64,000 nt of DNA from an uncultured Acholeplasmatales bacterium (GTDB taxonomy: Bacteria > Bacillota_I > Bacilli_A > Acholeplasmatales > Anaeroplasmataceae). Below the pieces are notes generated by a model that had not been told where the DNA came from, did no database searches, and worked only from the letters and a program-made list of their open reading frames with translations. Shown one piece after another: positions 34,994 to 45,035 of the stretch (position 1 is the stretch's first letter; each line of letters begins with the position of its first letter). Location of the stretch: positions 1-64,000 of the forward strand of contig CALUXR010000006.1 of NCBI GenBank assembly GCA_944324795.1. Direction: 5' to 3'. Position numbers and translations under genes: made by a program.

Positions 34994-35669
34994 TTTTAAA
35001 CTCCTTTACACATCTTAAATATTGTTCTACTGGATTTAAACTTGCGGTAATTGACCTACCAACAACAATATATGTACTACCTAAATTATACGCATCATTT
35101 GGAGTAGTTACTCGTTTTTGATCGCCTTTAGCATCACCAGCTAAACGAATGCCAGGGGTAACACTTATTAAATTCAACTTCTTAGCGATATTAGCTTCTA
35201 AAGGTGAACATACAATACCATCTAAACCAGCTTTTTTAGCATTTGTTGCATAATCTAGGACTACTTCTTTAACAGGTTTTACAATATCAAGTTCATTTTT
35301 TAATGCCTCATCATCTAAACTTGTTAAAATAGTTACTGCAATAAGTTTAGTATTTGTTCCTTCTAAACCGCGTTTAGCAGCTTCCATCATTTTGATACCA
35401 CCACTTGCATGGACATTAGTAATATCAACACCAAGTTTTGCGATATTACGCATAGCTTTTTCAACTGTATTAGGAATATCACATAGCTTTAAATCTAAAA
35501 ATATTTTAAATCCTAGTTCTTTTAATTCTTTAATCATTTCCGGACCTGCAGAATAAAATAATTCCATGCCTATTTTTAGATAAGGGTTTAAACCTTTAAA
35601 AGGTTTTAAGAAATTAAATAAATCTTCTTTATTCGCAAAATCACAAGCAATAATTACGTCTCTTTCCAT
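34986..35669 (-). CDS. pyrF: Orotidine 5'-phosphate decarboxylase
   Basis: PyrF makes UMP from OMP. The 227-residue barrel carries the catalytic DLKLCDIPNTV (Lys and Asp tetrad) and the phosphate-binding TPGIRLAGDAKGDQKRV and VVGRSIT. The ATG at 35669 (MERDVII) is preceded by GAGGT; the longer frame to 35696 reads back into the MgtC-like gene and lacks a ribosome binding site. It follows the MgtC-like gene by 7 nt. Confidence 0.95.
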   Translation of the reverse strand: MERDVIIACDFANKEDLFNFLKPFKGLNPYLKIGMELFYSAGPEMIKELKELGFKIFLDLKLCDIPNTVEKAMRNIAKLGVDITNVHASGGIKMMEAAKRGLEGTNTKLIAVTILTSLDDEALKNELDIVKPVKEVVLDYATNAKKAGLDGIVCSPLEANIAKKLNLISVTPGIRLAGDAKGDQKRVTTPNDAYNLGSTYIVVGRSITASLNPVEQYLRCVKEFKNE

Positions 35670-35676
35670 AGATACC

Positions 35677-36408
35677 TCACGAAATTTCTTCAACATAATT
35701 CACATATTCTAATTTTCTTAGGCCATTTAAAATAGCCATGTGGCGCATATTGTTTAAGCCTTTATTTTTATTATAGAGAAAAATAGTGTAAACAGCTAAA
35801 CCTGATTCTTTATATGCTTGGTTCATTTCTACTCTTTGAATTACAATATTACTATTACGAATATAATTTATTAAATTTTTTAGATCTTGACAGTTATTTA
35901 ATTCAACATAAATAGTAAAACTTTTTGATATATCTTTTAAATAGCTTTCTAAACTTTGTAAAATAGTAAATACTAAAAAAATAGATATTGTACCAATTAT
36001 CGCTAATGTATAAAAACCAACTCCAACAGCTAAACCCATACAAGCTGAAGCCCAAAGTCCTGCCGCAGTTGTAAGACCTCTAATTTGACTACGTGATGTA
36101 ACCATTATCGTACCAGCACCTAAAAAACCAATACCAGATATTACTTGCGCACCTAGTCGTGATGCATCTCCAGTTTCAAATGTTTCAAATATAAACTGAT
36201 TAGTCATCATAGCGATAGTTGAACCAAGTGTTACTAAAATAAATGTTCTAACCCCAGCAGCTTGATTACGGGCACTTCTCTCAATACCTAAGATAAATGA
36301 TAATAATATTGCTAGACAAATACGCCATATTATTGAACCGATACCTACTTCTTGACTCCATGCTCCAAGAACTTCAGCAATCGGATCAACATCAATTTGG
36401 TAAAACAT
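35677..36408 (-). CDS. MgtC/SapB family membrane protein inside the pyr operon
   Basis: A 243-residue protein with the MgtC domain: four to five N-terminal helices (about 20-160) containing GIERSARNQAAGVRTFILVTLGS, RLGAQVISGIGFLGAGTIM and QIRGLTTAAGLWASACMGLA. A C-terminal ACT-like domain follows (about 165-243). MgtC proteins affect Mg2+ adaptation and, in Salmonella, ATP synthase. GAGGTG precedes its ATG. It is inserted between pyrD and pyrF with small gaps, so it is co-transcribed with pyrimidine genes. Confidence 0.9.
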   Translation of the reverse strand: MFYQIDVDPIAEVLGAWSQEVGIGSIIWRICLAILLSFILGIERSARNQAAGVRTFILVTLGSTIAMMTNQFIFETFETGDASRLGAQVISGIGFLGAGTIMVTSRSQIRGLTTAAGLWASACMGLAVGVGFYTLAIIGTISIFLVFTILQSLESYLKDISKSFTIYVELNNCQDLKNLINYIRNSNIVIQRVEMNQAYKESGLAVYTIFLYNKNKGLNNMRHMAILNGLRKLEYVNYVEEIS

Positions 36409-36450
36409 ATAAACACCTCGTTTAATATATTTTACAATTTTTTCATAATT

Positions 36451-37362
36451 TTAGCAATGTGCAATACCAATAATATCACTTAAATTTGTGATATTTAATT
36501 CATTCATAACATTATCTAGATCAGCAATAATTTTCTTACAAGCTAAAGGTTCTACTAAATTATAAGCTCCAATTTCAACTAAACTAGCACCAGCCATCAT
36601 CATTTCAATTACATCGCGAGCACTACTTATTCCACCAACACCAATAATTGGTAATTTAGTAGCTTCATAAACTTGCCATACCATCCTTAAAGCAACCGGG
36701 AAAACTCCAGGCCCGCTATAACCACCTGATGTGACACTTATAATTGGTTTTTTTCTTTTTAAATCAAGTCGCATACCAACTAATGTATTAATTAAACTAA
36801 AGCCATCACAACCAGCTTTTTCGCACGCTTTAGCCATTTTTGTAATATCAGTGACATTTGGTGAAAGTTTAACAATTAGTGGTTTATTACATACTTTTCT
36901 TACTTCTTTAACTAAATTATAAGCAATTTCAGGGTCTTGACCAAAAGCCATTCCTCCACCTTTAACATTAGGGCATGATATATTTAATTCAATTCCCCAA
37001 ACTTTATCTTCTTTAGAAAATTTTTCTGTTACATATATATATTCTTCTATGCTATGACCACCAACATTAGCTAAAACTTTATCTTTATAAACTTCATTAA
37101 GTTTTACTAATTCTTCACTACAAACTTTTATAACACCTGGATTTTGTAGGCCAATAGCGTTAATTAATCCGTTTGGACATTCGGCTATTCTTGGCAATGG
37201 ATTACCGTAGCGAGCTTCTTTTGTTGTTCCTTTTAAAGCAATTGAACCTAAAATATTTAAATCATATAAATCACTAAATTCATAACCAAAGCCAAAACAC
37301 CCACTAGCTGGCATAATTGGATTTTTAAATTTATGATTAAAAACTTCTATTTCTTTATTCAT
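36451..37362 (-). CDS. pyrD: Dihydroorotate dehydrogenase B, catalytic subunit
   Basis: A class 1B enzyme that oxidises dihydroorotate with NAD+, together with PyrK. The 303-residue FMN barrel has PIMPASGCFGFGYEF, NAIGLQNPG, ELNISCPNVKGGG with the catalytic Cys (class 1B), and GVGGISSARDVIEMMMAGAS. The ATG at 37362 has GAGGTT upstream, inside the end of pyrK, with an 8-nt overlap; a GTG further upstream overlaps that box. Confidence 0.95.
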   Translation of the reverse strand: MNKEIEVFNHKFKNPIMPASGCFGFGYEFSDLYDLNILGSIALKGTTKEARYGNPLPRIAECPNGLINAIGLQNPGVIKVCSEELVKLNEVYKDKVLANVGGHSIEEYIYVTEKFSKEDKVWGIELNISCPNVKGGGMAFGQDPEIAYNLVKEVRKVCNKPLIVKLSPNVTDITKMAKACEKAGCDGFSLINTLVGMRLDLKRKKPIISVTSGGYSGPGVFPVALRMVWQVYEATKLPIIGVGGISSARDVIEMMMAGASLVEIGAYNLVEPLACKKIIADLDNVMNELNITNLSDIIGIAHC

Positions 37363-38089
37363 AAATAACCTCACTTGCTAAAAATACCGGACCTTCCTTA
37401 CAAACTCTTTTATATCCATCAACAGTCTTAATTGAACAACCCATACAAGCACCAAAGCCACATCCCATTCTAGCTTCAAGTGAAACATAACCGATTTTTG
37501 TACATACATTATTTAAACTTTTTAACATAGGTATTGGTCCACAAGCATAAAATTTATCATAATCTATAATATTATTTCTTATAAAATCTACACTATTACC
37601 AAAATATCCTAAACTTCCATCATCGGTAGTTAAATATAAATTAGTATTATCTTTAAAAAAATCTAATAAAATAAAATTATCTTTTGTTTGCTCACCATAT
37701 ATTAAAGTTGGTCTAATTCCTTCTTTATTAAATTCTTTAATTAAATTGATGAAAGGTGCTATACCGATTCCACCAGCTATAAGTAATGGCTTTTGACTGT
37801 TCATATCATAAAAACCATTACCTAAACCGATTAAAACATCTAATTTATCACCAATTTTTAAATTAGTCATTTCTTTAGTCCCTTCACCAAGAACTTTATA
37901 AATGATAGTTAAAGTATCTAATGTATAATCAGCCACACTAAATGGACGGCGTAAATAGAAATTCTTTAAACTTATGTTTATAAATTCATCAGGATTTTTA
38001 ATATTTTTGAAATCACCTTTTAAAACCATTTTATAAACAGCTTTATTTAAACTTCTATTTTCTATTATTTCTAATATTTGTTTTTCCAT
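37355..38089 (-). CDS. pyrK: Dihydroorotate dehydrogenase B, electron transfer subunit
   Basis: PyrK carries FAD and a [2Fe-2S] cluster and passes electrons from PyrD to NAD+. The 244-residue protein has the FAD motif RRPFSVADY, the NAD site IAGGIGIAPF and YACGPIPMLKSL, and a cluster motif near the C-terminus (ARMGCGFGACMGCSIK ... RVCKEGPVF). It lies 2 nt downstream of carB, with the ribosome binding site GAGGA inside the last carB codons. Confidence 0.95.
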   Translation of the reverse strand: MEKQILEIIENRSLNKAVYKMVLKGDFKNIKNPDEFINISLKNFYLRRPFSVADYTLDTLTIIYKVLGEGTKEMTNLKIGDKLDVLIGLGNGFYDMNSQKPLLIAGGIGIAPFINLIKEFNKEGIRPTLIYGEQTKDNFILLDFFKDNTNLYLTTDDGSLGYFGNSVDFIRNNIIDYDKFYACGPIPMLKSLNNVCTKIGYVSLEARMGCGFGACMGCSIKTVDGYKRVCKEGPVFLASEVIYE

Positions 38090-38091
38090 AA

Positions 38092-41000
38092 CTATTCCTC
38101 ATCAATAGTCGATACTGACATTGTTGTTTCTTCTAAAACATTTAATAAAACATTAACTGTATCAAGACATGTAAAGATTGCAACATTATTATCAATTGCG
38201 CATGATCTTATTAATACGCCATCATGTTTTGTATTTCTTTTATCTTCATTAACTGTATTTATTACATAAGTAATATAACCTTTACGAAGTTGTTCTAAAA
38301 TATCTTCACTACCTTCAGATATCTTTTTTAATACTCGTGTTCTAATATTATGTTGTTTTAAATAAGTAGCTGTACCTTTAGTAGCTACAATATTAAAACC
38401 TAAATTATAAAAACGTTTAATTAAAGGTAGAGCTCTTTCTTTATCTGTATCCGCAATTGTAGCTAAAATAGTTCCATAATTTGCCACTCTTAAACCACTA
38501 GCTTTAAGCGATTTATAAAGTGCTCTATTTAAACTATTATCATAGCCAATAGCTTCACCTGTCGATTTCATTTCTGGTGATAAAACAGCATCTAAACCTC
38601 TAATCTTAGTGAATGAGAAAGTAGGGGATTTAACATAATGCCGTTTACGATTAGGATATAATCCTACATATCCTAATTCTTTTAATGTTTTACCTAACAT
38701 TACTTTAGCAGCAATACCAGCAATTGGAATATTTGTAGATTTTGCTAAAAATGGTACAGTTCTTGAAGAACGTGGATTTACTTCAATAATTGAGACTTTA
38801 TTATTACCTTCAACAATGAATTGAATATTAAATAAGCCAACAAGTCCTAAACCAAGACCTATTTTAGTTGTATAGTCACAAATTGTGTTACATACTTCTT
38901 CATTTAAAGAATATGGTGGGTAAACGCTCATACTATCACCACTATGAACACCGGTTTTTTCAATATGTTCCATAATACCTGGGATGAAAACATCTTTACC
39001 ATCACAAATTGCATCAACTTCACATTCTTGACCACTAATATATTTATCTACTAATACAGGATGTGTAGCATCATAATCTAATGCTTCTTTAATAAATGCT
39101 TTTAAATTAAGTTCATCATAAACAATATGCATCATTCTACCACCTAGGACAAAAGATGGACGAACAAGTACGGGATAACCTATATCATTAGCTTCTTTAA
39201 TGCCTTCTTCAACACTAAATACCCCTTTACCTTTTGGCATTGGAATATTTAATTTGTTCATTATTTGTTCAAATTCTTCTCTATCTTCAGCTAAATCTAT
39301 CGCTTTAGCACTAGCTCCAATAAGTTTAATACCACTATTTTCAAGAGCGCTGGCTAGATTGATGGCCGTTTGACCACCTAAAGCTACAATTACACCTTTA
39401 GGCTTTTCAAAATGAATTACATTCATTACATCTTCATATGTCAACGGTTCAAAATATAATTTATCAGATAATGTATAATCCGTCGATACAGTTTCAGGGT
39501 TATTATTTATAACTACAGCCTCATATCCTTCTTCTTTAATTGCCCAAATTGCATGAACTGTAGAATAATCAAATTCAACACCTTGTCCGATTCTAATTGG
39601 CCCTGAACCTAAAACAATTATTTTTTCTTTATTACTTCTAATACTTTCATTTTCATGTTCATATGTTGAATAAAAATAAGGAATATATGATTTAAATTCA
39701 CTAGCACAAGTATCAATCATTTTATAAACAGGGAAAATATTATTTTTAAGTCTTATTTCATAAACTTCTTTTGGGGTAATATTACAAATACTAGCAATAT
39801 ATTCATCTGAAAAACCATATCTTTTTGCTAATTTTAAATTATTAATATCAAGTGGATTTTCTTTAATTATATTTTCAATATTAACAATATGATTTATTTT
39901 TTCTAAAAAGAAACGATCAATCTTTGTGATTTGATATAAATCATCAATAGTTACATTTCTTCTTATAGCTTCACAAATTGCATATATTCTTTCATCATTT
40001 TCTTCTTTAATAAAATTAATTAATTCCTTAGTAGACATTTTATTTAATTTATCTAAACTTAAATGATAAACTTTATTTTCTAATGAACGAACTGCTTTAA
40101 GTAAGCTTTCTTCAATTGTCCTACCAATAGCCATTACTTCACCAGTAGCCTTCATTTGAGTTGATAAGTGACGATTAGCTGTTTGAAATTTATCAAATGG
40201 AAAACGGGGTATTTTAGTAACTACATAGTCTAAAGTTGGCTCAAAACTAGCTTTTGTATTAGCTATATCAATTTCATCAAGGCGCATACCACAGGCAATT
40301 TTTGCGGAAACACGCGCAATAGGATAGCCTGACGCTTTACTTGCAAGAGCACTTGAACGAGAAACACGTGGATTAACTTCAATTACATAATATTGAAATG
40401 AATATGGATCTAAACTAAATTGTACATTACATCCACCTTCTATTTTTAAAGCTCTAATAATTTTAAGAGCACTATTTCTTAACATTTGATATTCTTTATT
40501 AGTTAAGGTTTGACTAGGAGCAACAACAATACTATCGCCTGTATGAATCCCAACAGGATCAACATTTTCCATATTACATACAACTATTGCGGTATCATTT
40601 TTATCACGTAAAACTTCATATTCAATTTCTTTAAATCCTTTTATTGATTTTTCAACTAATACTTCCCCAACCGGAGATAATTTTAAAGCATTTTTAGCTA
40701 ATTCTTTTATTTCATCATCATCGCTTGCAAAGCCACCACCAGTTCCACCAAGCGTAAAAGCAGGCCTTAAAATAACAGGATAGCCAATCTTATTAGCTGC
40801 ATTAATTACTTCTTCAATACTTTTACAATTGATACTTTCAAGGATTGGTTCACCAATTCTTAGACATAAATCACGGAATAATTCACGATCTTCAGCTTGA
40901 TTAATAGCATCATAACCTGTACCAAGTAATTCAACTTGGCATTCATCAAGAACTCCTTTACGATATAGTTGCATACCTAAATTAAGACCTGTTTGACCAC

Positions 41001-41271
41001 CTATTGAACAAATTAAACCATCAGGACGTTCAAAACGAATTATTTTAGCTACATTTTCTAAATCTAATGGTTCCATATAAACTTTATCAGCAATTTTTGT
41101 ATCAGTCATAATTGTAGCCGGATTAGAGTTAACTAAAACAACTTCATAACCTTCTTCTTTTAAGGCTAGACAAGCTTGGGTTCCAGCATAATCAAATTCA
41201 GCTCCTTGACCGATAACAATCGGACCTGAACCAATAACCATTATCTTTTTTAAATCTCTTCTTTTTGGCAT
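38092..41271 (-). CDS. carB: Carbamoyl-phosphate synthase, large subunit
   Basis: CarB makes carbamoyl phosphate from bicarbonate, ATP and CarA-delivered ammonia. The 1059-residue protein has two homologous ATP-grasp halves (IMVIGSGPIVIGQGAEFDYAG and IIVLGSGPIRIGQGVEFDYS). The oligomerisation domain lies between them, and a C-terminal MGS-like allosteric domain covers about the last 130 residues. The ATG at 41271 has AAGGAG 11 nt upstream, in the carA coding end; a GTG at 41283 is possible. It overlaps carA by 22 nt. The allosteric domain suggests UMP or similar feedback. Confidence 0.97.
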   Translation of the reverse strand: MPKRRDLKKIMVIGSGPIVIGQGAEFDYAGTQACLALKEEGYEVVLVNSNPATIMTDTKIADKVYMEPLDLENVAKIIRFERPDGLICSIGGQTGLNLGMQLYRKGVLDECQVELLGTGYDAINQAEDRELFRDLCLRIGEPILESINCKSIEEVINAANKIGYPVILRPAFTLGGTGGGFASDDDEIKELAKNALKLSPVGEVLVEKSIKGFKEIEYEVLRDKNDTAIVVCNMENVDPVGIHTGDSIVVAPSQTLTNKEYQMLRNSALKIIRALKIEGGCNVQFSLDPYSFQYYVIEVNPRVSRSSALASKASGYPIARVSAKIACGMRLDEIDIANTKASFEPTLDYVVTKIPRFPFDKFQTANRHLSTQMKATGEVMAIGRTIEESLLKAVRSLENKVYHLSLDKLNKMSTKELINFIKEENDERIYAICEAIRRNVTIDDLYQITKIDRFFLEKINHIVNIENIIKENPLDINNLKLAKRYGFSDEYIASICNITPKEVYEIRLKNNIFPVYKMIDTCASEFKSYIPYFYSTYEHENESIRSNKEKIIVLGSGPIRIGQGVEFDYSTVHAIWAIKEEGYEAVVINNNPETVSTDYTLSDKLYFEPLTYEDVMNVIHFEKPKGVIVALGGQTAINLASALENSGIKLIGASAKAIDLAEDREEFEQIMNKLNIPMPKGKGVFSVEEGIKEANDIGYPVLVRPSFVLGGRMMHIVYDELNLKAFIKEALDYDATHPVLVDKYISGQECEVDAICDGKDVFIPGIMEHIEKTGVHSGDSMSVYPPYSLNEEVCNTICDYTTKIGLGLGLVGLFNIQFIVEGNNKVSIIEVNPRSSRTVPFLAKSTNIPIAGIAAKVMLGKTLKELGYVGLYPNRKRHYVKSPTFSFTKIRGLDAVLSPEMKSTGEAIGYDNSLNRALYKSLKASGLRVANYGTILATIADTDKERALPLIKRFYNLGFNIVATKGTATYLKQHNIRTRVLKKISEGSEDILEQLRKGYITYVINTVNEDKRNTKHDGVLIRSCAIDNNVAIFTCLDTVNVLLNVLEETTMSVSTIDEE

Positions 41272-42350
41272 TTTGCTTTCCACTCCTTCATTAGATTTTG
41301 AAAACGACCAAATAAATAGGTACTATCTTCAGGACCTGCAGCTGATTCAGGGTGATATTGAACACATATTAGATAATTTTCATCATCTTTCATTCCTTCA
41401 GCTTCTTGATCTAAAATATTGATATGGGTTAAAGTAAGTCCTGTATTTTTTAAACTCTCTTTATCGATCGCAAAACTATGATTTTGGCTAGTAATTTCAA
41501 CTTTATTTGTTTCTAAATCTAAAACCGGATGATTAGCCCCACGATGACCAAATTTCATTTTATAAGTTTTAGCCCCATAGGCTAGGCCAATCATTTGATG
41601 CCCTAAACATATACCTAAAATAGGTAATTTACCTTTTAATTCTTTTATTAAATTAATAACTGGTTTAACATTTTCTGGGTCACCAGGACCATTAGATAAA
41701 AATAGACCATCTGGATGATATTTTAAAATTTCTTCTTTAGTTGTATTATAAGGTACTACTACAACATTACAACCAAATTCATTTAATTTTCTAATTATAT
41801 TTAATTTACAACCACAATCTACACAAACTACATTATATAATGGATTACGAGTTCTTGAATACCATACTCTTTTAGAAGAAACTTTTTCAACTTGATTAGT
41901 TGGATAATTATAATTTTTAATATGTTCCATAGCATATTCATGTGATTTATTAGCATCACAAATAAATGCCTTCATAGAGCCATAATCTCTTATCACTCTA
42001 ACCAATTCTCTAGTATCAATTTCAGCTATACCAACAACATTATTTTCTTCCATAACATCAGATAAAGTTCTTGTGTATCTAAAATTTGATGGTGTATCAT
42101 TATATTCTCTAACAATAAAACCAGACATATAAATATTTTTCGATTCATAATCTTCATCAGTTAGACCATAATTGCCAATTAAAGGATATGTCATAATTAC
42201 AAATTGATCACAATATGAAGGGTCTGATAATATTTCTTGATAGCCTACCATTGAAGTATTAAAAACTATTTCAGCAACTTTTTCTTTGCGAGAACCAAAG
42301 CCAACACCTTCAAATTCCATTCCATTTTCTAACACTAATTTTCTTTTCAT
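41250..42350 (-). CDS. carA: Carbamoyl-phosphate synthase, small (glutaminase) subunit
   Basis: CarA hydrolyses glutamine and channels ammonia to CarB. The 366-residue protein has an N-terminal domain (VLENGMEFEGVGFGS, NTSMVGYQEILSDPSY) and a class I glutamine amidotransferase domain with the nucleophile elbow GICLGHQMIGLA and QYHPESAAGPEDS. The start at 42350 is preceded by GGTGA in the last pyrC codons (1-nt gap); the ATG at 42365 lies inside pyrC. Confidence 0.96.
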   Translation of the reverse strand: MKRKLVLENGMEFEGVGFGSRKEKVAEIVFNTSMVGYQEILSDPSYCDQFVIMTYPLIGNYGLTDEDYESKNIYMSGFIVREYNDTPSNFRYTRTLSDVMEENNVVGIAEIDTRELVRVIRDYGSMKAFICDANKSHEYAMEHIKNYNYPTNQVEKVSSKRVWYSRTRNPLYNVVCVDCGCKLNIIRKLNEFGCNVVVVPYNTTKEEILKYHPDGLFLSNGPGDPENVKPVINLIKELKGKLPILGICLGHQMIGLAYGAKTYKMKFGHRGANHPVLDLETNKVEITSQNHSFAIDKESLKNTGLTLTHINILDQEAEGMKDDENYLICVQYHPESAAGPEDSTYLFGRFQNLMKEWKAKCQKEEI

Positions 42351-42351
42351 T

Positions 42352-43548
42352 TTATTCACCGCCATATACTAATTTACCATCAACAAAACAATATTTACAA
42401 AAGCCATATAATTCATAACCAATAAAAGGTGAATTTACAGCTTTTGATTTTATTTCTTCTTCATTATATTTATGCTTATTAAAAATATCAAAACATGCTA
42501 TATCAGCAGGATAACCAGACTCTAATTTAACTTCATTTAAGGCCATTATTTTCCTTGGATTATTAATTAACCAGTTTATAAAATCATCTAAACTTGCTAA
42601 ATTAGTCCTAATTAAATTAGTATAAATTAAAGGTACTAAAGTTTCTAAACCTATAATTCCATTTAATGCTTTTTCATAAGGCAATGACTTTTCTGTTTTT
42701 GTATGTGGAGCATGATCTGTAGCTACTACATTAGCTACACCGCTAAGTAAAGCCTTAATAGTGGCAATTTGATCTTCTTTACTTCTTAAAGGTGGATTCA
42801 TTTTAAAATTAGGGTCACCTTTAATCATATCTTTATTTAAAAATAAATGATGTGGTGTTACTTCACAAGTAACATTAAGTCCTTTATCTTGAGCTTCTTT
42901 TATTAACTTAAAACTTTCTTTACAAGATATATGACAAAAATGATATTTACAATTTAATTTACTAACTAATTCCAATTCTTTTCTAACTGCTTCAGCTTCA
43001 GAATTATTGTCTGTTGGTAAATAATTATAATCTTCCGCATGTGAACAAATTATTCTATTATATTTTTTTACTTCATTCATGCCTTCTTTTAATAAATCTA
43101 AATTTCTAAAACCTACACCATCATCTGAAAAAGCTAAAACATGAGTAGAAAGTTCTTTAATATCACTTAACTCTTTACTTTGTTCATTTTTTGTTAAACT
43201 AGCATATGGATATACTTTAACTACCGCATCTTTTTTTATTATTTCTTCTTCAATTGCTAAATTAGCTAAACTATCAGGACAAGGTTTTAAATTAGGCATC
43301 GCAAATAAACTTGTTACCCCACCTTTAGCAGCTGACATTGTTCCACTTTTAATAGTTTCTTTATTTACAAATCCAGGCTCTCTTAAATGAACATGAATAT
43401 CACAAATTCCTGGAGTAATTAATAAATCAGTACAATCGATAACTATGCCATCATCTAAGTGCTCAACTATTTTATTATCTTTAATATAAATATCTTTTTT
43501 AATTAATTCATTATTTAAAATAATATAACCATTTTTTAATATATACAT
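42352..43548 (-). CDS. pyrC: Dihydroorotase
   Basis: PyrC cyclises carbamoyl-aspartate to dihydroorotate. The 398-residue amidohydrolase has the zinc motif DIHVHLREPG, histidines in ICSHAEDYNY and FCHISCKES, and the catalytic Asp in ATDHAPHTKTEK. Its ATG shares one base with the pyrB stop (TAATG-type overlap), and its end carries the carA ribosome binding site. Confidence 0.95.
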   Translation of the reverse strand: MYILKNGYIILNNELIKKDIYIKDNKIVEHLDDGIVIDCTDLLITPGICDIHVHLREPGFVNKETIKSGTMSAAKGGVTSLFAMPNLKPCPDSLANLAIEEEIIKKDAVVKVYPYASLTKNEQSKELSDIKELSTHVLAFSDDGVGFRNLDLLKEGMNEVKKYNRIICSHAEDYNYLPTDNNSEAEAVRKELELVSKLNCKYHFCHISCKESFKLIKEAQDKGLNVTCEVTPHHLFLNKDMIKGDPNFKMNPPLRSKEDQIATIKALLSGVANVVATDHAPHTKTEKSLPYEKALNGIIGLETLVPLIYTNLIRTNLASLDDFINWLINNPRKIMALNEVKLESGYPADIACFDIFNKHKYNEEEIKSKAVNSPFIGYELYGFCKYCFVDGKLVYGGE

Positions 43549-44420
43549 TATAAATCTCCATCTAAAACCATAGATATTACTGCCATTCTAATATAAACAC
43601 CATTTGTCATTTGTTTATAAATACGTGATTTATTACATTCTACAACATCATCAGCTATTTCAATATTACGATTGACCGGAGCCGGATGCATAATGATAGC
43701 TTTATCTTTCATCATATTCACTTTATTCATATCAAGACCGTATAAATTAAAATATTCTTTTTCACTTAAATTCATTTTTTCTTTATGACGTTCAAATTGA
43801 CATCTTAACATCATAATGATATCACAACTCTTAACAGCTTCTTCAAATTCTAAATGAGGAGCACTACCATCATTAAATTCTTCTGGTCCTGAAATATAAC
43901 ATTCCATCCCTAATCTTTTCATCACTTCAATATTACCATGTGCTACTCTTGAATGAGAAATATCCCCAACCATACAAACTTTTAAGCCTTCAAAATGACC
44001 AAATTCTTCATATATTGTCATTAAATCAAGTAAACATTGAGTTGGATGATTACTAGCACCATCACCACCATTAAAAATTGGCATTTTAATATTTTCTAAT
44101 TGCTTAAAATAATTATCAATACTAGAACGAATTACTACACCATCTAAACCTAATGCTTCAAAAGTACGAACAGTATCATATAATGTTTCACCTTTTTGAA
44201 CTGATGATACACTAGCATTAAAGCTAATAACTTTAATTCCTAAGTTTAACATTGCAACTTGAAAGCTATATTGTGTTCTAGTTGAATTTTCAAAAAAAAG
44301 AGTGGCCATTTTCTTTCCTTCATATTTTTTAGAAAATCCACCCTTTAATTTCAAAGCATAATTAATAATTTCTTTAATTTTTTCTTGACTTAAATCATGT
44401 AATGTTAATAAACCACGCAT
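43548..44420 (-). CDS. pyrB: Aspartate carbamoyltransferase, catalytic subunit
   Basis: PyrB condenses carbamoyl phosphate and aspartate. The 290-residue protein has the carbamoyl-phosphate loop FFENSTRTQYSFQ, the NHPTQCLLDL motif and MHPAPVNRNIEI. There is no pyrI, so it is of the unregulated Bacillus type. It is the first gene of the operon, 15 nt after the attenuator T-run, with an AAGAGGAG box. Confidence 0.96.
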   Translation of the reverse strand: MRGLLTLHDLSQEKIKEIINYALKLKGGFSKKYEGKKMATLFFENSTRTQYSFQVAMLNLGIKVISFNASVSSVQKGETLYDTVRTFEALGLDGVVIRSSIDNYFKQLENIKMPIFNGGDGASNHPTQCLLDLMTIYEEFGHFEGLKVCMVGDISHSRVAHGNIEVMKRLGMECYISGPEEFNDGSAPHLEFEEAVKSCDIIMMLRCQFERHKEKMNLSEKEYFNLYGLDMNKVNMMKDKAIIMHPAPVNRNIEIADDVVECNKSRIYKQMTNGVYIRMAVISMVLDGDL

Positions 44421-44435
44421 AATTATTCTCCTCTT

Positions 44436-44520
44436 AAAAAAATAGTCTTTCTACAGCAAGGCGTAAAAAGACTAGTATTATCATAATATCTAATTTACTT
44501 GTTAGCCTCTCTGGACTATC
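44436..44520 (-). promoter_or_regulatory. PyrR-dependent attenuator of the pyr operon
   Basis: On the minus strand 44517-44504 reads AGTCCAGAGAGGCT, the classic PyrR-binding loop sequence. Downstream a terminator hairpin (44473-44444; AGTCTTTTTACGC with CTGTAGAAAGACT, G-T pairs included) runs into seven T. With UMP/UTP bound, PyrR stabilises the anti-antiterminator and the terminator forms. pyrR itself is not in the window. Confidence 0.93.
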
Positions 44521-44533
44521 TTAAAGTCATTTA

Positions 44534-44562
44534 ATCTTATCATATCTAAAGTCATTTTACAA
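44534..44562 (-). promoter_or_regulatory. Promoter of the pyr operon
   Basis: On the minus strand TTGTAA (44562-44557) and TAAGAT (44539-44534) are 17 bp apart, about 20 bp before the PyrR loop. Confidence 0.6.
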
Positions 44563-44586
44563 GTAATTTTTAATATTTAAATAAAT

Positions 44587-45035
44587 TTATCTTTTCATAA
44601 TAATTATTGGATATGGATCATTATAATCATCATATTCTTTTCTTTTTAAATCTTTAAATCCTTTATTTAAATAAAACTTATGAGCAATTAGATTATCTTC
44701 ATTTACTTCTACATATTTAATATCATAATTATCTATTACATAATCTACTAATTTACCTCCAATTCCTTTTCCTACATATTTATCATCAACAAATAACATT
44801 TGAATCATATCATCTTTTATACCAATAAAAGCAAGAAAACATTTGATTTTTCAATAGCTACAAACAATTTTGCAACTTTTCTTAATTCATTTGGTACATA
44901 TTGTTTAATTCTTTCAATTTCTTTTAAATTAAGAAAATGATGACTAGTTTTTACAGAACGTTCCCATAAATTTGTTAATTCAGCAATTAAAATATTTGTT
45001 CTTTCATTTATTTCTTTAATACCATATTTCACCAT
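44587..45035 (-). pseudogene. Frameshifted GNAT acetyltransferase gene
   Basis: The first 72 codons (44817-45035) encode the N-terminal half of a YjaB-like GNAT (NLWERSVKTSHHFLNLKEI...). The frame ends in FLLLLV and a stop. In the adjacent frame the protein continues AFIGIKDD, then MIQMLFVDDKYVGKGIGGKLVDYVI (acetyl-CoA loop) to ...PYPIIIMKR. One missing base near 44830 explains the break. The ATG directly follows the T-run of the upstream lemA terminator and has no ribosome binding site, so expression is also doubtful. A sequencing error in the run TTTT cannot be excluded. Confidence 0.82.

Noticed and set aside
44817-44840. Programmed ribosomal frameshift in the GNAT gene
   Set aside because: There is no slippery heptamer or downstream structure that would support it; a plain 1-nt loss is simpler.
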